Below are positions 54,478 through 62,870 of a stretch of DNA of 64,000 nt, in pieces. The notes beneath the pieces are model-generated. The model worked only from the letters and a program-made list of their open reading frames with translations, ran no database searches and was not told the origin of the DNA. The stretch covers positions 434,001 to 498,000 of the forward strand of contig NZ_BMRT01000001.1 in assembly GCF_014648775.1 (NCBI RefSeq). The letters run 5' to 3'. The stretch comes from Streptomyces abikoensis (lineage in GTDB: Bacteria > Actinomycetota > Actinomycetes > Streptomycetales > Streptomycetaceae). Made by a program: the position numbers and the translations under genes. How positions within the stretch are numbered: position 1 is the stretch's first letter; each line of letters opens with the position of its first letter.

Positions 54478-55227
54478 TCAGCCCGCCAGGAGCTGGACGG
54501 CGGGGGACGTGGCGTCCCCGAAGGTCAGCCGGCAGGTGTCGGCGCGGTAGGTGGCCACGGCGACGGCGGCGGTGCGCCCGCCCGAGAAGTAGCGCGTGGT
54601 GACGACGAGGACGGGTGAACCGGGCAGCCTGTCGAGCTGCTTGGCGTCGTCGGCGCGGGCCGAGCCGAGCTCCACGGCCTGGTCCTGGCCCTCCAGCCGC
54701 AGCCGCTGGAGCTCGCGCAGCACGGCGTGGGCGCGGGCCGGCCCGGCAGGCGGCGCGTCGGCGGCGAGGCCGGGCACGCCGGCGGCGGGCACGTACAGCA
54801 CCTCGGTGGCGACCGGCTGGCCGCGCGTCTTGCGGGTGCGGCGGACGGTGTGCAGCGCTGTGGCCGGATCCATGTCGAGGAGCCGTGCCACGGCGCTCGG
54901 CGGGGTCTGTTCGCCGGCGTCGACGGGCTGCCAGGCGTCGCCCGGGGCGCCGGGCCAGGAGTGCTCGGTGTCGGTGACCGCGACTCCCATCCGGGGCGGG
55001 GCGACGGTGGTGCCCACGCCGCGCCGGCGCTGCAGCCGGCCTTCGAGCTCCAGTTGCTCCAGCGCCTGCCGGAGCGTGGCCCGGGCGACGCCGAAACGGG
55101 CAGCGAGCTCACGCTCGTTGGGCAGGATCTCCCCCACCGCGAACTCCGAGTCCAGTGCGTCGCTGAGGACGGTTTTCAGGTGCCAGTACTTCGGCTCGGG
55201 CACCGGTTCCAGCTGCGTACTCCCCAC
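54478..55227 (-). CDS. GntR-family regulator, HutC subgroup (UTRA domain)
   Basis: A 249-residue regulator. The N-terminal winged helix holds KYWHLKTVLSDALD, LPNERELAARFGVARATLRQ and GRLQRRRGVGTTVA; a UTRA ligand domain follows (TALHTVRRTRKTRGQPVATE, LPGSPVLVVTTRYFSGGR). GGAGG six bases before GTG 55227 favours it over the TTG at 55242. The promoter upstream carries a TTGGTC-AA-GACCAA palindrome, similar to DasR-type sites, across its -35 box. Autoregulation and control of the divergent SDR gene are likely. Confidence 0.9.
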   Translation of the reverse strand: MGSTQLEPVPEPKYWHLKTVLSDALDSEFAVGEILPNERELAARFGVARATLRQALEQLELEGRLQRRRGVGTTVAPPRMGVAVTDTEHSWPGAPGDAWQPVDAGEQTPPSAVARLLDMDPATALHTVRRTRKTRGQPVATEVLYVPAAGVPGLAADAPPAGPARAHAVLRELQRLRLEGQDQAVELGSARADDAKQLDRLPGSPVLVVTTRYFSGGRTAAVAVATYRADTCRLTFGDATSPAVQLLAG

Positions 55228-55290
55228 CCTGACCCTCCGCAAAGGCTTTTCGCGCGCTTATTTATTAAAGGTTGTTGCAGTATGCCTGCG

Positions 55291-55325
55291 ACCATAGGGC
55301 GGTGGGCGTACTTGGTCAAGACCAA
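55291..55325 (-). promoter_or_regulatory. GntR gene promoter with overlapping TTGGTC-AA-GACCAA operator
   Basis: On the minus strand TTGACC (55319-55314) and TATGGT (55296-55291) are 17 nt apart. The perfect palindrome TTGGTCAAGACCAA (55312-55325) covers the -35 box and resembles the HutC/DasR consensus core TGGTCTAGACCA. Confidence 0.7.
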
Positions 55326-55407
55326 TGGCGTCGCGAACCGGCCACTGTCAGTGCCTTCCGATACCGTCGGATACGGTTGTTGATCACCAGTACGAGTCGG
55401 CCGAAAT

Positions 55408-55435
55408 CGACGGAACGGCAAGCGACGGAACGGCA
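55408..55435 (+). repeat. 13-bp tandem direct repeat before the SDR gene
   Basis: CGACGGAACGGCA occurs at 55408-55420 and 55423-55435, ending 11 bp before the ATG at 55447. It may be a binding site or a replication-slippage product. Confidence 0.5.
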
Positions 55436-55446
55436 GGGGGCGGACG

Positions 55447-56205
55447 ATGCGACAGGTCCCGGACCAGGTCACGGTGGTCACCGGAGCGAGCAGGGGCATC
55501 GGCGCCGCGGTCGCGCTGCGGCTGGCGCGCGCGGGGCACGCGGTGGCCATCGGCTACGAACGCTCGGCGGAGGCCGCGGAGAAGACGGCGGAGGCGGTGC
55601 GCGCGGAGGGCGTGGCGGCTCTCGCCCTCCAGGTGGACACCAGCGTCGAGAGCGAGGTCGACGCGTTCTTCGAGACGGTGAAGGAACGGCTCGGCGCGGT
55701 CACCGGCCTCGTCAACAACGCCGGGATCACCGGGCTGTTGGGCCGGTTCACGGAGACCCCCGTGGAGCAGATGCGCCGCGTGGTCGACGTCAACGTCACC
55801 GGCGCGCTGATCTGCGCGCGGCGGGCGGCGCTGGAGATGTCGACGAGCCGCGGCGGGCACGGCGGCGCCATCGTGAACATCTCCTCGGCCGCCGCCACCC
55901 TCGGCAGCCCCGGCGAGTACGTCCACTACGCGGCGAGCAAGGCCGCCGTGGACGCCATGACGGTGGGCCTGTCCAAGGAGCTGGCCGCCGAGGGCATACG
56001 GGTCAACTCCGTCCAGCCCGGCATGATCGTCACGGACATCCACGCCTCGATGGGCGACCCCGATCGCCCCTGGCGCAAGGCCGACGGGATACCGATGGGC
56101 CGCCCCGGCGAGCCGGAGGAGGTCGCCGGGGCCGTGGCGTGGCTGCTGTCGCCGGAGGCGTCGTACACCACGGGCGCGGTGCTGCGCGTGGCCGGCGGGC
56201 TCTAG
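55447..56205 (+). CDS. SDR-family oxidoreductase
   Basis: A 252-residue short-chain dehydrogenase/reductase of the classical type. The cofactor motif TGASRGIGAAVALRLA, the NNAG motif (GLVNNAGITGLLG), the catalytic Ser (IVNISSAAATLGSPGEYVHY), and Tyr-x3-Lys (YAASK) are all present. Y-E-R-S after the second strand suggests NADP(H). It resembles 3-oxoacyl-ACP and glucose dehydrogenases, but the substrate is unknown. It is divergent from the GntR gene and a probable target of it. Confidence 0.92.
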   Translation: MRQVPDQVTVVTGASRGIGAAVALRLARAGHAVAIGYERSAEAAEKTAEAVRAEGVAALALQVDTSVESEVDAFFETVKERLGAVTGLVNNAGITGLLGRFTETPVEQMRRVVDVNVTGALICARRAALEMSTSRGGHGGAIVNISSAAATLGSPGEYVHYAASKAAVDAMTVGLSKELAAEGIRVNSVQPGMIVTDIHASMGDPDRPWRKADGIPMGRPGEPEEVAGAVAWLLSPEASYTTGAVLRVAGGL

Positions 56206-56242
56206 CCGCTCCCCGGCCCGCCCCGGCGCCCCGGCCGGGGCG

Positions 56243-57193
56243 TCAGGGCAGCACCCCCGTCAGCTTGTCGGGGTTGCGCATGACGTGGATCTCCGTGATG
56301 AGCCCGTCGGTGGTCTCGACGCTGACGACGCTGTCCGGCAGTCCTCGGGACAGCACCAGCAGCGCCGGGCCGCCGTTGACCTCGACGACGCGGAGCTCCG
56401 GGTCGGGCAGCGGCTTGGCGGCGACGCCGAGCAGGAAGCGGGCGACCTTGTCGGCGCTCTCCAGCACGCGCAGCGGGGCCTTGGCCTTGCCGCCGCTGTC
56501 GCCCACGAGGCGGACGCCGGGCGCGAGGAGGGCGAGCATGTCCTCGACGCTGCCGCCGGTCGCGGCGGCGAGGAACCGTTCGGTGAGCTCGCGGCGGCGC
56601 GCGGCGTCGACGTCGAAGCGCGGTCTGCGCTCGGCCACATGACGGCGGGCCCGCCCGGCGAGCTGCCGCACGGCCGCCTCCGAGCGGTCGAGGACCTCGG
56701 CGATGTCCGCGTAGGGGAAGCCGAACGCCTCGCGGAGGACGAAGACGGCGCGCTCCAGCGGGGAGAGGGATTCGAGGACGACGAGCAGGGCGAGGGAGAC
56801 GGTGTCGGCGAGCACGGCCCGCTCGGCGGTGTCGGGGACGGTCGTGCCGAAGTCGGTGGCGACGGGCTCGGGCAGCCACGGCCCCACGTACGTCTCGCGC
56901 CGCGTGTGCGCCAGGCGCAGCCGGTCGAGGGCCAGCCGGGTGGTGACGCGCACGAGGTAGCCGCGCGGGTCGTGGACGTCCTCGCGGTCCGCCGCCGACC
57001 AGCGCAGCCACGCCTCCTGGACGACGTCCTCCGCGTCGGCGAACCGGCCGAGCATCCGGTACGCCACCCCTCCCAGGGTGGCGCGGTGTTCCTCGAAGAC
57101 GTCGAGCAGGGGATCCGTTGCGTTCACCTCCTCATCCCAGCCGAGGGGGGCGGTGATTGTCCACGTGAACCGGGTCTCACCGGCTGCTCTCAT
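56243..57193 (-). CDS. ECF41-type RNA polymerase sigma factor
   Basis: A 316-residue ECF sigma factor with a C-terminal SnoaL-like extension. Region 2 is GGVAYRMLGRFADAEDVVQE and WLRW; region 4 is LSPLERAVFVLREAFGFPYA, then EVLDRSEAAVRQLAGRARRH. Three ECF41 hallmarks are visible: WLPEP in the linker, GDSGGKAKA (a DGGGK variant) and NPDKL near the C-terminus. These govern autoinhibition in that group. ATG 57193 has GGGAG upstream; GTG 57127 is an alternative but overlaps its own AGGAGG. The usual COE target gene is not adjacent. Confidence 0.9.
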   Translation of the reverse strand: MRAAGETRFTWTITAPLGWDEEVNATDPLLDVFEEHRATLGGVAYRMLGRFADAEDVVQEAWLRWSAADREDVHDPRGYLVRVTTRLALDRLRLAHTRRETYVGPWLPEPVATDFGTTVPDTAERAVLADTVSLALLVVLESLSPLERAVFVLREAFGFPYADIAEVLDRSEAAVRQLAGRARRHVAERRPRFDVDAARRRELTERFLAAATGGSVEDMLALLAPGVRLVGDSGGKAKAPLRVLESADKVARFLLGVAAKPLPDPELRVVEVNGGPALLVLSRGLPDSVVSVETTDGLITEIHVMRNPDKLTGVLP

Positions 57194-57315
57194 GGCTGCT
57201 CCCGGCCGGAGACGGCTGGAGGCGGCCGGAGATCGCGTCCACGCTCTACCCAGCGGTAACCGTTGCTGACATCCTGTCTCGGTATGTCGCCCCACGGATG
57301 ACGAGGAGCCGCCCC

Positions 57316-58146
57316 ATGGCCGAGAAGATCTCCTTTCCCGTCGACACGCCCTCCGGACCGCGCACGGCCACGGTGGTGTACGAACGCCTCGGCGGCGGGG
57401 AGCCCATGGTCCTGCTGCACGGGATCGGCCACCATCTCCAGGTCTGGGACCCGGTGGTGGGCCTGCTCGCCGCCGAGCACGACGTCATCGCCGTCGACCT
57501 GCCGGGCTTCGGGCTCTCCCCGGGGCTGCCCGGCGGGATCTCCTACGACCTCAAGGGCGTGGTCCCCGTCCTCGGCGCGCTCTTCGAGGCCCTCGGCCTG
57601 GACCGGCCGCACGTCGTGGGCAACTCCCTCGGCGGCCTGATCGCCCTGGAGCTGGGGCACCGGAAGCTCGTCCGGTCCGTCACCGCCCTCTCCCCCGCCG
57701 GATTCTGGACCCCCGGCGAGCGCCTCTGGGCCTACGCGGTGCTGCGGGCGCTGCGGACGGGCGCGGAGCGGCTGCCCGAGCCCACGGTGGCCCGCATGGC
57801 CCGGACGGCGGCGGGCCGCGCCGCGCTGGTCGGCGCCATCTACGCCCGGCCGGGCCGCCGTTCGCCCGACGCGCTGGTCGCCGAGACCCGGGCGCTGCGC
57901 GAGGCGACGGGATTCGAAGCCACCCTGGCCGCCGGGCGCTCGCTGCTGTACGCCCACGACGTGCCGGACGTGCCGGTCACCGTCGCCTGGGGCACCCGTG
58001 ACCGGCTGCTCCTACGACGCCAGGGGGTGCGGGCGAAGAAGCTGATCCCCGGGGCCCGGCTGGTGCGCCTGCCCGGCTGCGGCCACGTGCCCATGAACGA
58101 CGACCCGGCGCTCGTCGCCCGCGTCGCCCTGGACACCTCGCGCTGA
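57316..58146 (+). CDS. alpha/beta-fold hydrolase
   Basis: A 276-residue hydrolase. The oxyanion HG motif is MVLLHGIGHHLQVWDPVVGL, followed by DVIAVDLPGFGLSPG; the nucleophile elbow is GNSLGG; the acid is in VAWGTRDRLLL and the His in PGCGHVPMNDDP. GAGGAG seven bases before ATG 57316 sets the start. It is divergent from the ECF41 sigma gene with about 120 bp between, so it is a candidate target. The substrate is unknown; haloalkane/epoxide or ester substrates are common in this group. Confidence 0.9.
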   Translation: MAEKISFPVDTPSGPRTATVVYERLGGGEPMVLLHGIGHHLQVWDPVVGLLAAEHDVIAVDLPGFGLSPGLPGGISYDLKGVVPVLGALFEALGLDRPHVVGNSLGGLIALELGHRKLVRSVTALSPAGFWTPGERLWAYAVLRALRTGAERLPEPTVARMARTAAGRAALVGAIYARPGRRSPDALVAETRALREATGFEATLAAGRSLLYAHDVPDVPVTVAWGTRDRLLLRRQGVRAKKLIPGARLVRLPGCGHVPMNDDPALVARVALDTSR

Positions 58147-58257
58147 ACGCCGTTCACGGCGTGTTCGACTGCCGGGCACCTCGCCCCGGTAGGAACGGGA
58201 CCACTGAGGGAACCGCTGATGAACGAGTCATCGGCCGGGCACAGGAGGTTTCGATCG

Positions 58258-59868
58258 ATGACGAAGGCATACGGCGGCTCGGGGGTCGGGCGGCGGTCGG
58301 TGCTGCGGGGTTCCCTGGCGGCCGCCGGGGCGGCCGCCCTGCCGCCGCTCGCGGGGGCGACACCCGCACAAGCGCTGCCCGCACGGGCTTCGTCCGCGCC
58401 GGCGCAGCTCCTGTCGGGACGGCCGAGCGCCGACTGGGGCGTACAGGCCGGTGATGTGACGGCCTCGTCGGGGCTGGTGTGGGTGCGCTCGGACCGTCCG
58501 GCCCGGATGATCGTGGAGACCTCGGCGACCGAGTCGTTCCGGAACGTCCGTCGCTGGACCGGGCCGGTGGTCGGCCCCGGCACGGACTTCACCGGCCGGA
58601 CGGCCCTGCGCGGCCTGCCCGCCGGGGAGCGCGTCCACTACCGGGTGGTCCTCGCCGACCCCGACGACCCCCGGCGCACGAGCCGTCCGGTGTACGGCTC
58701 GTTCCGCACGGCCTCCACGCGCCGCGAGGACGTCCGGTTCCTCTGGTCGGGCGACCTCGCGGGGCAGGGCTGGGGCATCAACCCCGACCGGGGCGGCTAC
58801 CGGATCTTCGAGCACATGCGCCGCCTGGACCCCGACTTCTTCCTGTGCAGCGGCGACAACATCTACGCCGACAACCCCATCCCCGCGACCGTGGCCCTGC
58901 CCGGCGGCGGCACCTGGCGGAACATCACCACGGAGGAGAAGTCGAAGGTCGCCGAGACCCTGGCCGAGTTCCGGGGCGCGTTCCGCTACAACCTGCTCGA
59001 TACGAACCTCCGGCGCTTCAACGCCCAGGTGCCCACCGTCGTGCAGTGGGACGACCACGAGGTGCACAACAACTGGTACCCCGGCCAGCTCCTGGACGAC
59101 GCGCGGTACACGGAGAAGCGGGCGGACGTCCTCTCCGCGCGCTCGCTCAAGGCGTTCTCCGAGTACTTCCCCCTCTCCACCCTCACACCCGACGCCGACG
59201 GACGCGTCCACCGGGTGCTGCGCCACGGCCCGCTGCTGGACGTCTTCGTCCTGGACATGCGCACCTACCGGAACGCCAACTCGCCGAACCGGCGGCCCGA
59301 CGACGCCCAGGGCATCCTGGGCGAGCGCCAGCTGCGCTGGCTCAAGCGGGAGCTGTCGCGCTCCCGCGCGGTGTGGAAGGTGATCGCCTCCGACATGCCG
59401 CTGGGGCTGGTGGTCACGGACGGGCCGGTGAACTTCGAGGCGGTCGCGCAGGGCGACCCGGGCGCGCCGCTGGGCCGTGAGCTCCAGATCGCCGAGCTGC
59501 TGCGGCACATCAAGCACCAGCGGATCACGGGCACGCTCTGGCTGACGGCGGACGTCCACTACACCTCGGCGCAGCACTACGCCCCGGAGCGGGCGGCGTT
59601 CAAGGACTTCGCGCCGTTCTGGGAGTTCGTCTCGGGCCCGCTGAACGCGGGCGGCTTCCCGGCGGTGAAGCTGGACGGCACCTTCGGGCCGGAGCAGCCC
59701 TTCGTCAAGGCACCCGCGACGGCGAACGTCCCGCCCGGGCAGGACAGCCAGTTCTTCGGCGAGGTGGCCATCGACGGGGACAGCGGCGAGCTGACCGTGC
59801 GGCTGCGGAGCGAGACCGGCGGCGTGCTGTTCACCAAGGTGCTCCAACCGGGGCGCGTCGGACAGTGA
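58258..59868 (+). CDS. phoD: Tat-exported PhoD-type alkaline phosphatase
   Basis: A 536-residue secreted phosphodiesterase/phosphatase of the PhoD family, releasing phosphate outside the cell with Ca and Fe at the active site. The signal (VGRRSVLRGSLAAAG) is of the Tat type. Metal-site motifs include FLWSGDLAGQGWG, FLCSGDNIYADNPI, VQWDDHEVHNNW and LWLTADVHYTSAQHY. AGGAGG about nine bases before ATG 58258 is better than the ATG at 58219, which also lies before the signal. PhoP control is expected in Streptomyces, but no PHO box is clear here. Confidence 0.94.
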   Translation: MTKAYGGSGVGRRSVLRGSLAAAGAAALPPLAGATPAQALPARASSAPAQLLSGRPSADWGVQAGDVTASSGLVWVRSDRPARMIVETSATESFRNVRRWTGPVVGPGTDFTGRTALRGLPAGERVHYRVVLADPDDPRRTSRPVYGSFRTASTRREDVRFLWSGDLAGQGWGINPDRGGYRIFEHMRRLDPDFFLCSGDNIYADNPIPATVALPGGGTWRNITTEEKSKVAETLAEFRGAFRYNLLDTNLRRFNAQVPTVVQWDDHEVHNNWYPGQLLDDARYTEKRADVLSARSLKAFSEYFPLSTLTPDADGRVHRVLRHGPLLDVFVLDMRTYRNANSPNRRPDDAQGILGERQLRWLKRELSRSRAVWKVIASDMPLGLVVTDGPVNFEAVAQGDPGAPLGRELQIAELLRHIKHQRITGTLWLTADVHYTSAQHYAPERAAFKDFAPFWEFVSGPLNAGGFPAVKLDGTFGPEQPFVKAPATANVPPGQDSQFFGEVAIDGDSGELTVRLRSETGGVLFTKVLQPGRVGQ

Positions 59869-59928
59869 CGCCCTCGCGGCGCGGTGGGATGGTGGCGGTC
59901 TCACCCCTCGCGAGGAAGGTGCGGTGCC

Positions 59929-61290
59929 ATGGCCGAACAGGTGGATGTCGTCGTCATCGGGATGGGCCCCGGCGGCGAGCACGTCGCGGGCGGTCTGGCG
60001 GAGGCCGGACTGGCCGTGGTGGGCGTCGAGGCCGAGCTGGTCGGCGGAGAGTGCCCGTACTGGGCCTGTGTGCCCAGCAAGATGATGATCCGCGCCGGGA
60101 ACCTGCTGGCCGAGGGCCGCCGGATCCCCGGCATGGCGGGCTCGGCGCGGGTCGACGCGGACTGGGCCCCGGTCGCCGCCCGGATCCGGGACGAGGCCAC
60201 CGACGACTGGGACGACCGGGTCGCCGCCGACCGGTTCACCGGGAAGGGCGGGCGGCTGGTGCGCGGCCGGGGGCGGCTCGCCGGGCCGGGAAAGGTGGCG
60301 GTCGGCGACGAGGTCTTCGAGGCCCGGCGCGGGATCGTGATCGCCACGGGCAGCAAGCCGCAGATCCCGCCGGTGCCGGGCCTCGACTCCGTGCCGTACT
60401 GGACGAACCGGGACGCGATCGCCGCGAAGGAGCCGCCGCGCTCGCTGCTGGTGATGGGCGGCGGGGCGATCGGCGTGGAGCTCTCGCAGGTCTACGCCCG
60501 GTTCGGGTCGCGCGTCACCGTCGTCGAGGCGATGGACGACCTGATCCCCGCCGAGGAGCCGGAGGCGGGCGAGCTGCTGGCCGGGGTGCTGCGCGCCGAG
60601 GGGCTGACGCTCCGCACGGGCACCCGGGCGGAGCGGGTGCGGCACGACGGCGACGCGTTCGTGCTGGAGCTGGCGGACGGCACGGAGCTGACGGGCGATC
60701 AGCTGCTGGTGGCCACCGGCCGCCGCGCGGACTTCTCCGGGCTCGGGCTGGACACCGTCGGCCTCGACCCGTCGGTCAAGGCGCTGCCGACGGACGGCCG
60801 GATGCGGGTGGCGCCGGGGCTGTGGGCGCTGGGCGATGTGACCGGGCACGGGGCCTTCACCCATGTGGCGATGTACGAGGCGGACATCGTGCTCCGCGAG
60901 ATCCTCGGCCAGGGCGGCCCGGACGCCGACTACCGCGCCCTGCCCCGGGTGACCTTCACCGACCCGGAGGTCGGCGCGGTGGGCCTGACCGAGAAGCAGG
61001 CCCGCGACAAGGGGCTGCGGGTGCGCACGGGGCTGTCCAAGGTGCCGGACTCGGCACGCGGCTGGATCCACAAGGCGGGCAACGAGGGCATGGTCAAACT
61101 GGTCGCGGACGCCGAGCGCGGGGTGCTGGTCGGCGCCACGGCGATGGGCCCCATGGGCGGCGAGGTGGTGTACGGCCTGGCGGTGGCGGTCCAGGCGGAG
61201 GTGCCCGTGACCACGCTCCGGCACATGATCTACGCCTACCCGACCTTCCACCGCGGGGTGGAGGACGCGCTGCGCGACCTTGGCGCGTAA
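59929..61290 (+). CDS. pyridine nucleotide-disulfide oxidoreductase-like flavoprotein
   Basis: A 453-residue class I flavoprotein of the lipoamide dehydrogenase/mercuric reductase fold. The FAD motif is VVVIGMGPGGEHVAGGLAEAG, the redox pair is Cys-x4-Cys in GGECPYWACVPSKM, the NAD motif is LLVMGGGAIGVELSQVYARFG and the second FAD motif is LWALGDVTGHGAFTHVAMYE. The C-terminal His-Glu dyad that serves the disulfide in lipoamide dehydrogenase is altered: the His position is Tyr in IYAYPTFHRGVED. The disulfide chemistry may thus differ. The last codons and stop are duplicated in tandem. GAGGAAGG precedes ATG 59929. Confidence 0.9.
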   Translation: MAEQVDVVVIGMGPGGEHVAGGLAEAGLAVVGVEAELVGGECPYWACVPSKMMIRAGNLLAEGRRIPGMAGSARVDADWAPVAARIRDEATDDWDDRVAADRFTGKGGRLVRGRGRLAGPGKVAVGDEVFEARRGIVIATGSKPQIPPVPGLDSVPYWTNRDAIAAKEPPRSLLVMGGGAIGVELSQVYARFGSRVTVVEAMDDLIPAEEPEAGELLAGVLRAEGLTLRTGTRAERVRHDGDAFVLELADGTELTGDQLLVATGRRADFSGLGLDTVGLDPSVKALPTDGRMRVAPGLWALGDVTGHGAFTHVAMYEADIVLREILGQGGPDADYRALPRVTFTDPEVGAVGLTEKQARDKGLRVRTGLSKVPDSARGWIHKAGNEGMVKLVADAERGVLVGATAMGPMGGEVVYGLAVAVQAEVPVTTLRHMIYAYPTFHRGVEDALRDLGA

Positions 61291-61308
61291 CGCGACCTTG
61301 GCGCGTAA
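61273..61308 (+). repeat. perfect 18-bp tandem duplication across a stop codon
   Basis: CGCGACCTTGGCGCGTAA is present twice in succession (61273-61290, 61291-61308). It copies the final codons R-D-L-G-A and the stop of the flavoprotein gene, so the second copy is a spare, untranslated end. Confidence 0.9.
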
Positions 61309-61416
61309 ACATCAGGAAAATTAACCCAGCGGGCACAGAAGCGAACAGAAAGGTCCTTTACTCATCGGACACAGGGTGTTCGTGATCAGGCAACACCGCT
61401 CCGCCAGGGTGGCGGC

Positions 61417-62808
61417 ATGACCGACGAGACCATCGCGAAGAGCTCCCACCGGCACCACTGGCGCCGGGACCTGGTGGAAGTGGCCGCCCTGTTCGCCGCG
61501 GTCGCCATCGCCGACTCCGTCGCCGACACCGTCGTCCACGGCCCCGACGGCCCGGTCCTGCTGTGGGCCTCCGCCGGGGCGCTGCTGGCCACGGCGGGCT
61601 TCCACACCTGGTGGTCCCGGCGCCGGGGCCACGCGCCACCGGCCGCCACACCCCCGGCAGCGGCCCCCGACGCCGCCACGCCGGCCGCCCGCCCCGGCGG
61701 CGCCACGACGCTGTGGCGGATGCGGACGACCGTACGCGACGAACCCGGCAGCCTGGCCGCCCTCGGCCTGGCCCTCGCGGACCTCGGCGTCGACATACTG
61801 TCCCTCCAGACCCACCCGCTGGGCGACGGCACCGTGGACGAACTGCTGCTGCGCGCCCCCGCCGCGCTCAGCCCCACCGAGCTCACCCGGGCCGCCGCCG
61901 AGGGCGGCGGCCGGGACACCTGGCTGGAGCGGGCCGACGCCCACGACCTGGTGGACGTCCCCACCCGGGTCCTCCACCTCGCCACCCGCACCGCCCTGGA
62001 CGCCGCCGAACTGCCGCTCGCCCTGCGCCGGCTGCTGGGCCGCTGCACCATCCGCTCGATACCGGCCGCCGGCTCCGGCGCCGCCGGCGGGTCCGTGCCC
62101 TCCGTGCCCGACGAGGGGCTGTGGGAGGGAACGGTGATGCGGCTGCGCGACCCCTCCGGCGGCGCCATCACCATCGACCGCCCGTATCTGCCCTTCACCC
62201 CGACCGAGTTCGCCCGCGCCCGCGCGCTGGTCGAGCTCGACGCCCGCCTGGGCCCGCGCGCGGTGCGCCCGGGTGATGTGCTGACGCTGCCCGAGGGCGG
62301 CGAGATCACCGTCCGGCGGGCCGGCACCGGCGACCTGGACGCCGCCCGGGAGATGCACGAACGCTGCTCCCCCGCGACGCTCTCCCAGCGCTACCACGGC
62401 CCCGTCGGCGACACCGACCGCTATCTCCACCACCTGCTGAGCCCCCGCTTCGGCCGCACCCTGGCCGCGTACACCACGAGCGGACGGCTGGTGGCGCTGG
62501 GACATCTGCTGTGGGACGGCGACGAGACCGAGGTGGCGCTGCTCGTCGAGGACGCCTGGCAGCGGCGCGGGGTCGGCGGCGAACTCCTGCGCCGGCTGGT
62601 GGCCATGGCCGCCGAGGCGGGCTGCGCGAGCGTCTACGCCGTCACGACCGCCTCCAACACCGGGGTCGTCGCCGCCATGCGCGCCCTCGAACTGCCCCTG
62701 GACTACCAGGTCGAGGAGGGCACCCTCGTCATCACCGCCCGCCTCGCCGCCCGGCCCCCGGCCGCCCCGGCGCGTTCGACGACCGTACGCCGCGCCACGG
62801 GCGGCTGA
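61417..62808 (+). CDS. membrane-anchored ACT-GNAT fusion protein
   Basis: A 463-residue protein with an unusual order. Two short hydrophobic segments come first (about residues 19-40 and 46-66: EVAALFAAVAIADSVADTVV; VLLWASAGALLATAGFHTWW). A Pro/Ala linker follows, then an ACT-like domain (about 99-175: MRTTVRDEPGSLAALGLALA, ILSLQTHPLGDGTVDELLLR) and finally a GNAT acetyltransferase (about 300-450: ITVRRAGTGDLDAAREMHER, VALLVEDAWQRRGVGGELLR). The QRRGVG loop binds acetyl-CoA. An amino acid may bind the ACT part and control acetylation of a partner; this is inference. Confidence 0.85.
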   Translation: MTDETIAKSSHRHHWRRDLVEVAALFAAVAIADSVADTVVHGPDGPVLLWASAGALLATAGFHTWWSRRRGHAPPAATPPAAAPDAATPAARPGGATTLWRMRTTVRDEPGSLAALGLALADLGVDILSLQTHPLGDGTVDELLLRAPAALSPTELTRAAAEGGGRDTWLERADAHDLVDVPTRVLHLATRTALDAAELPLALRRLLGRCTIRSIPAAGSGAAGGSVPSVPDEGLWEGTVMRLRDPSGGAITIDRPYLPFTPTEFARARALVELDARLGPRAVRPGDVLTLPEGGEITVRRAGTGDLDAAREMHERCSPATLSQRYHGPVGDTDRYLHHLLSPRFGRTLAAYTTSGRLVALGHLLWDGDETEVALLVEDAWQRRGVGGELLRRLVAMAAEAGCASVYAVTTASNTGVVAAMRALELPLDYQVEEGTLVITARLAARPPAAPARSTTVRRATGG

Positions 62809-62870
62809 CCGGCCGTCCGTCGCGGGAAAAACCGGTGACGCGGCGGTACCGCGCGTACGAGGATGGGCGC

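Noticed and set aside
58228..61251. A 1007-codon open frame on the minus strand opposite phoD and the flavoprotein
   Set aside because: It is the same GC-driven shadow effect; the plus strand encodes two complete recognisable enzymes.
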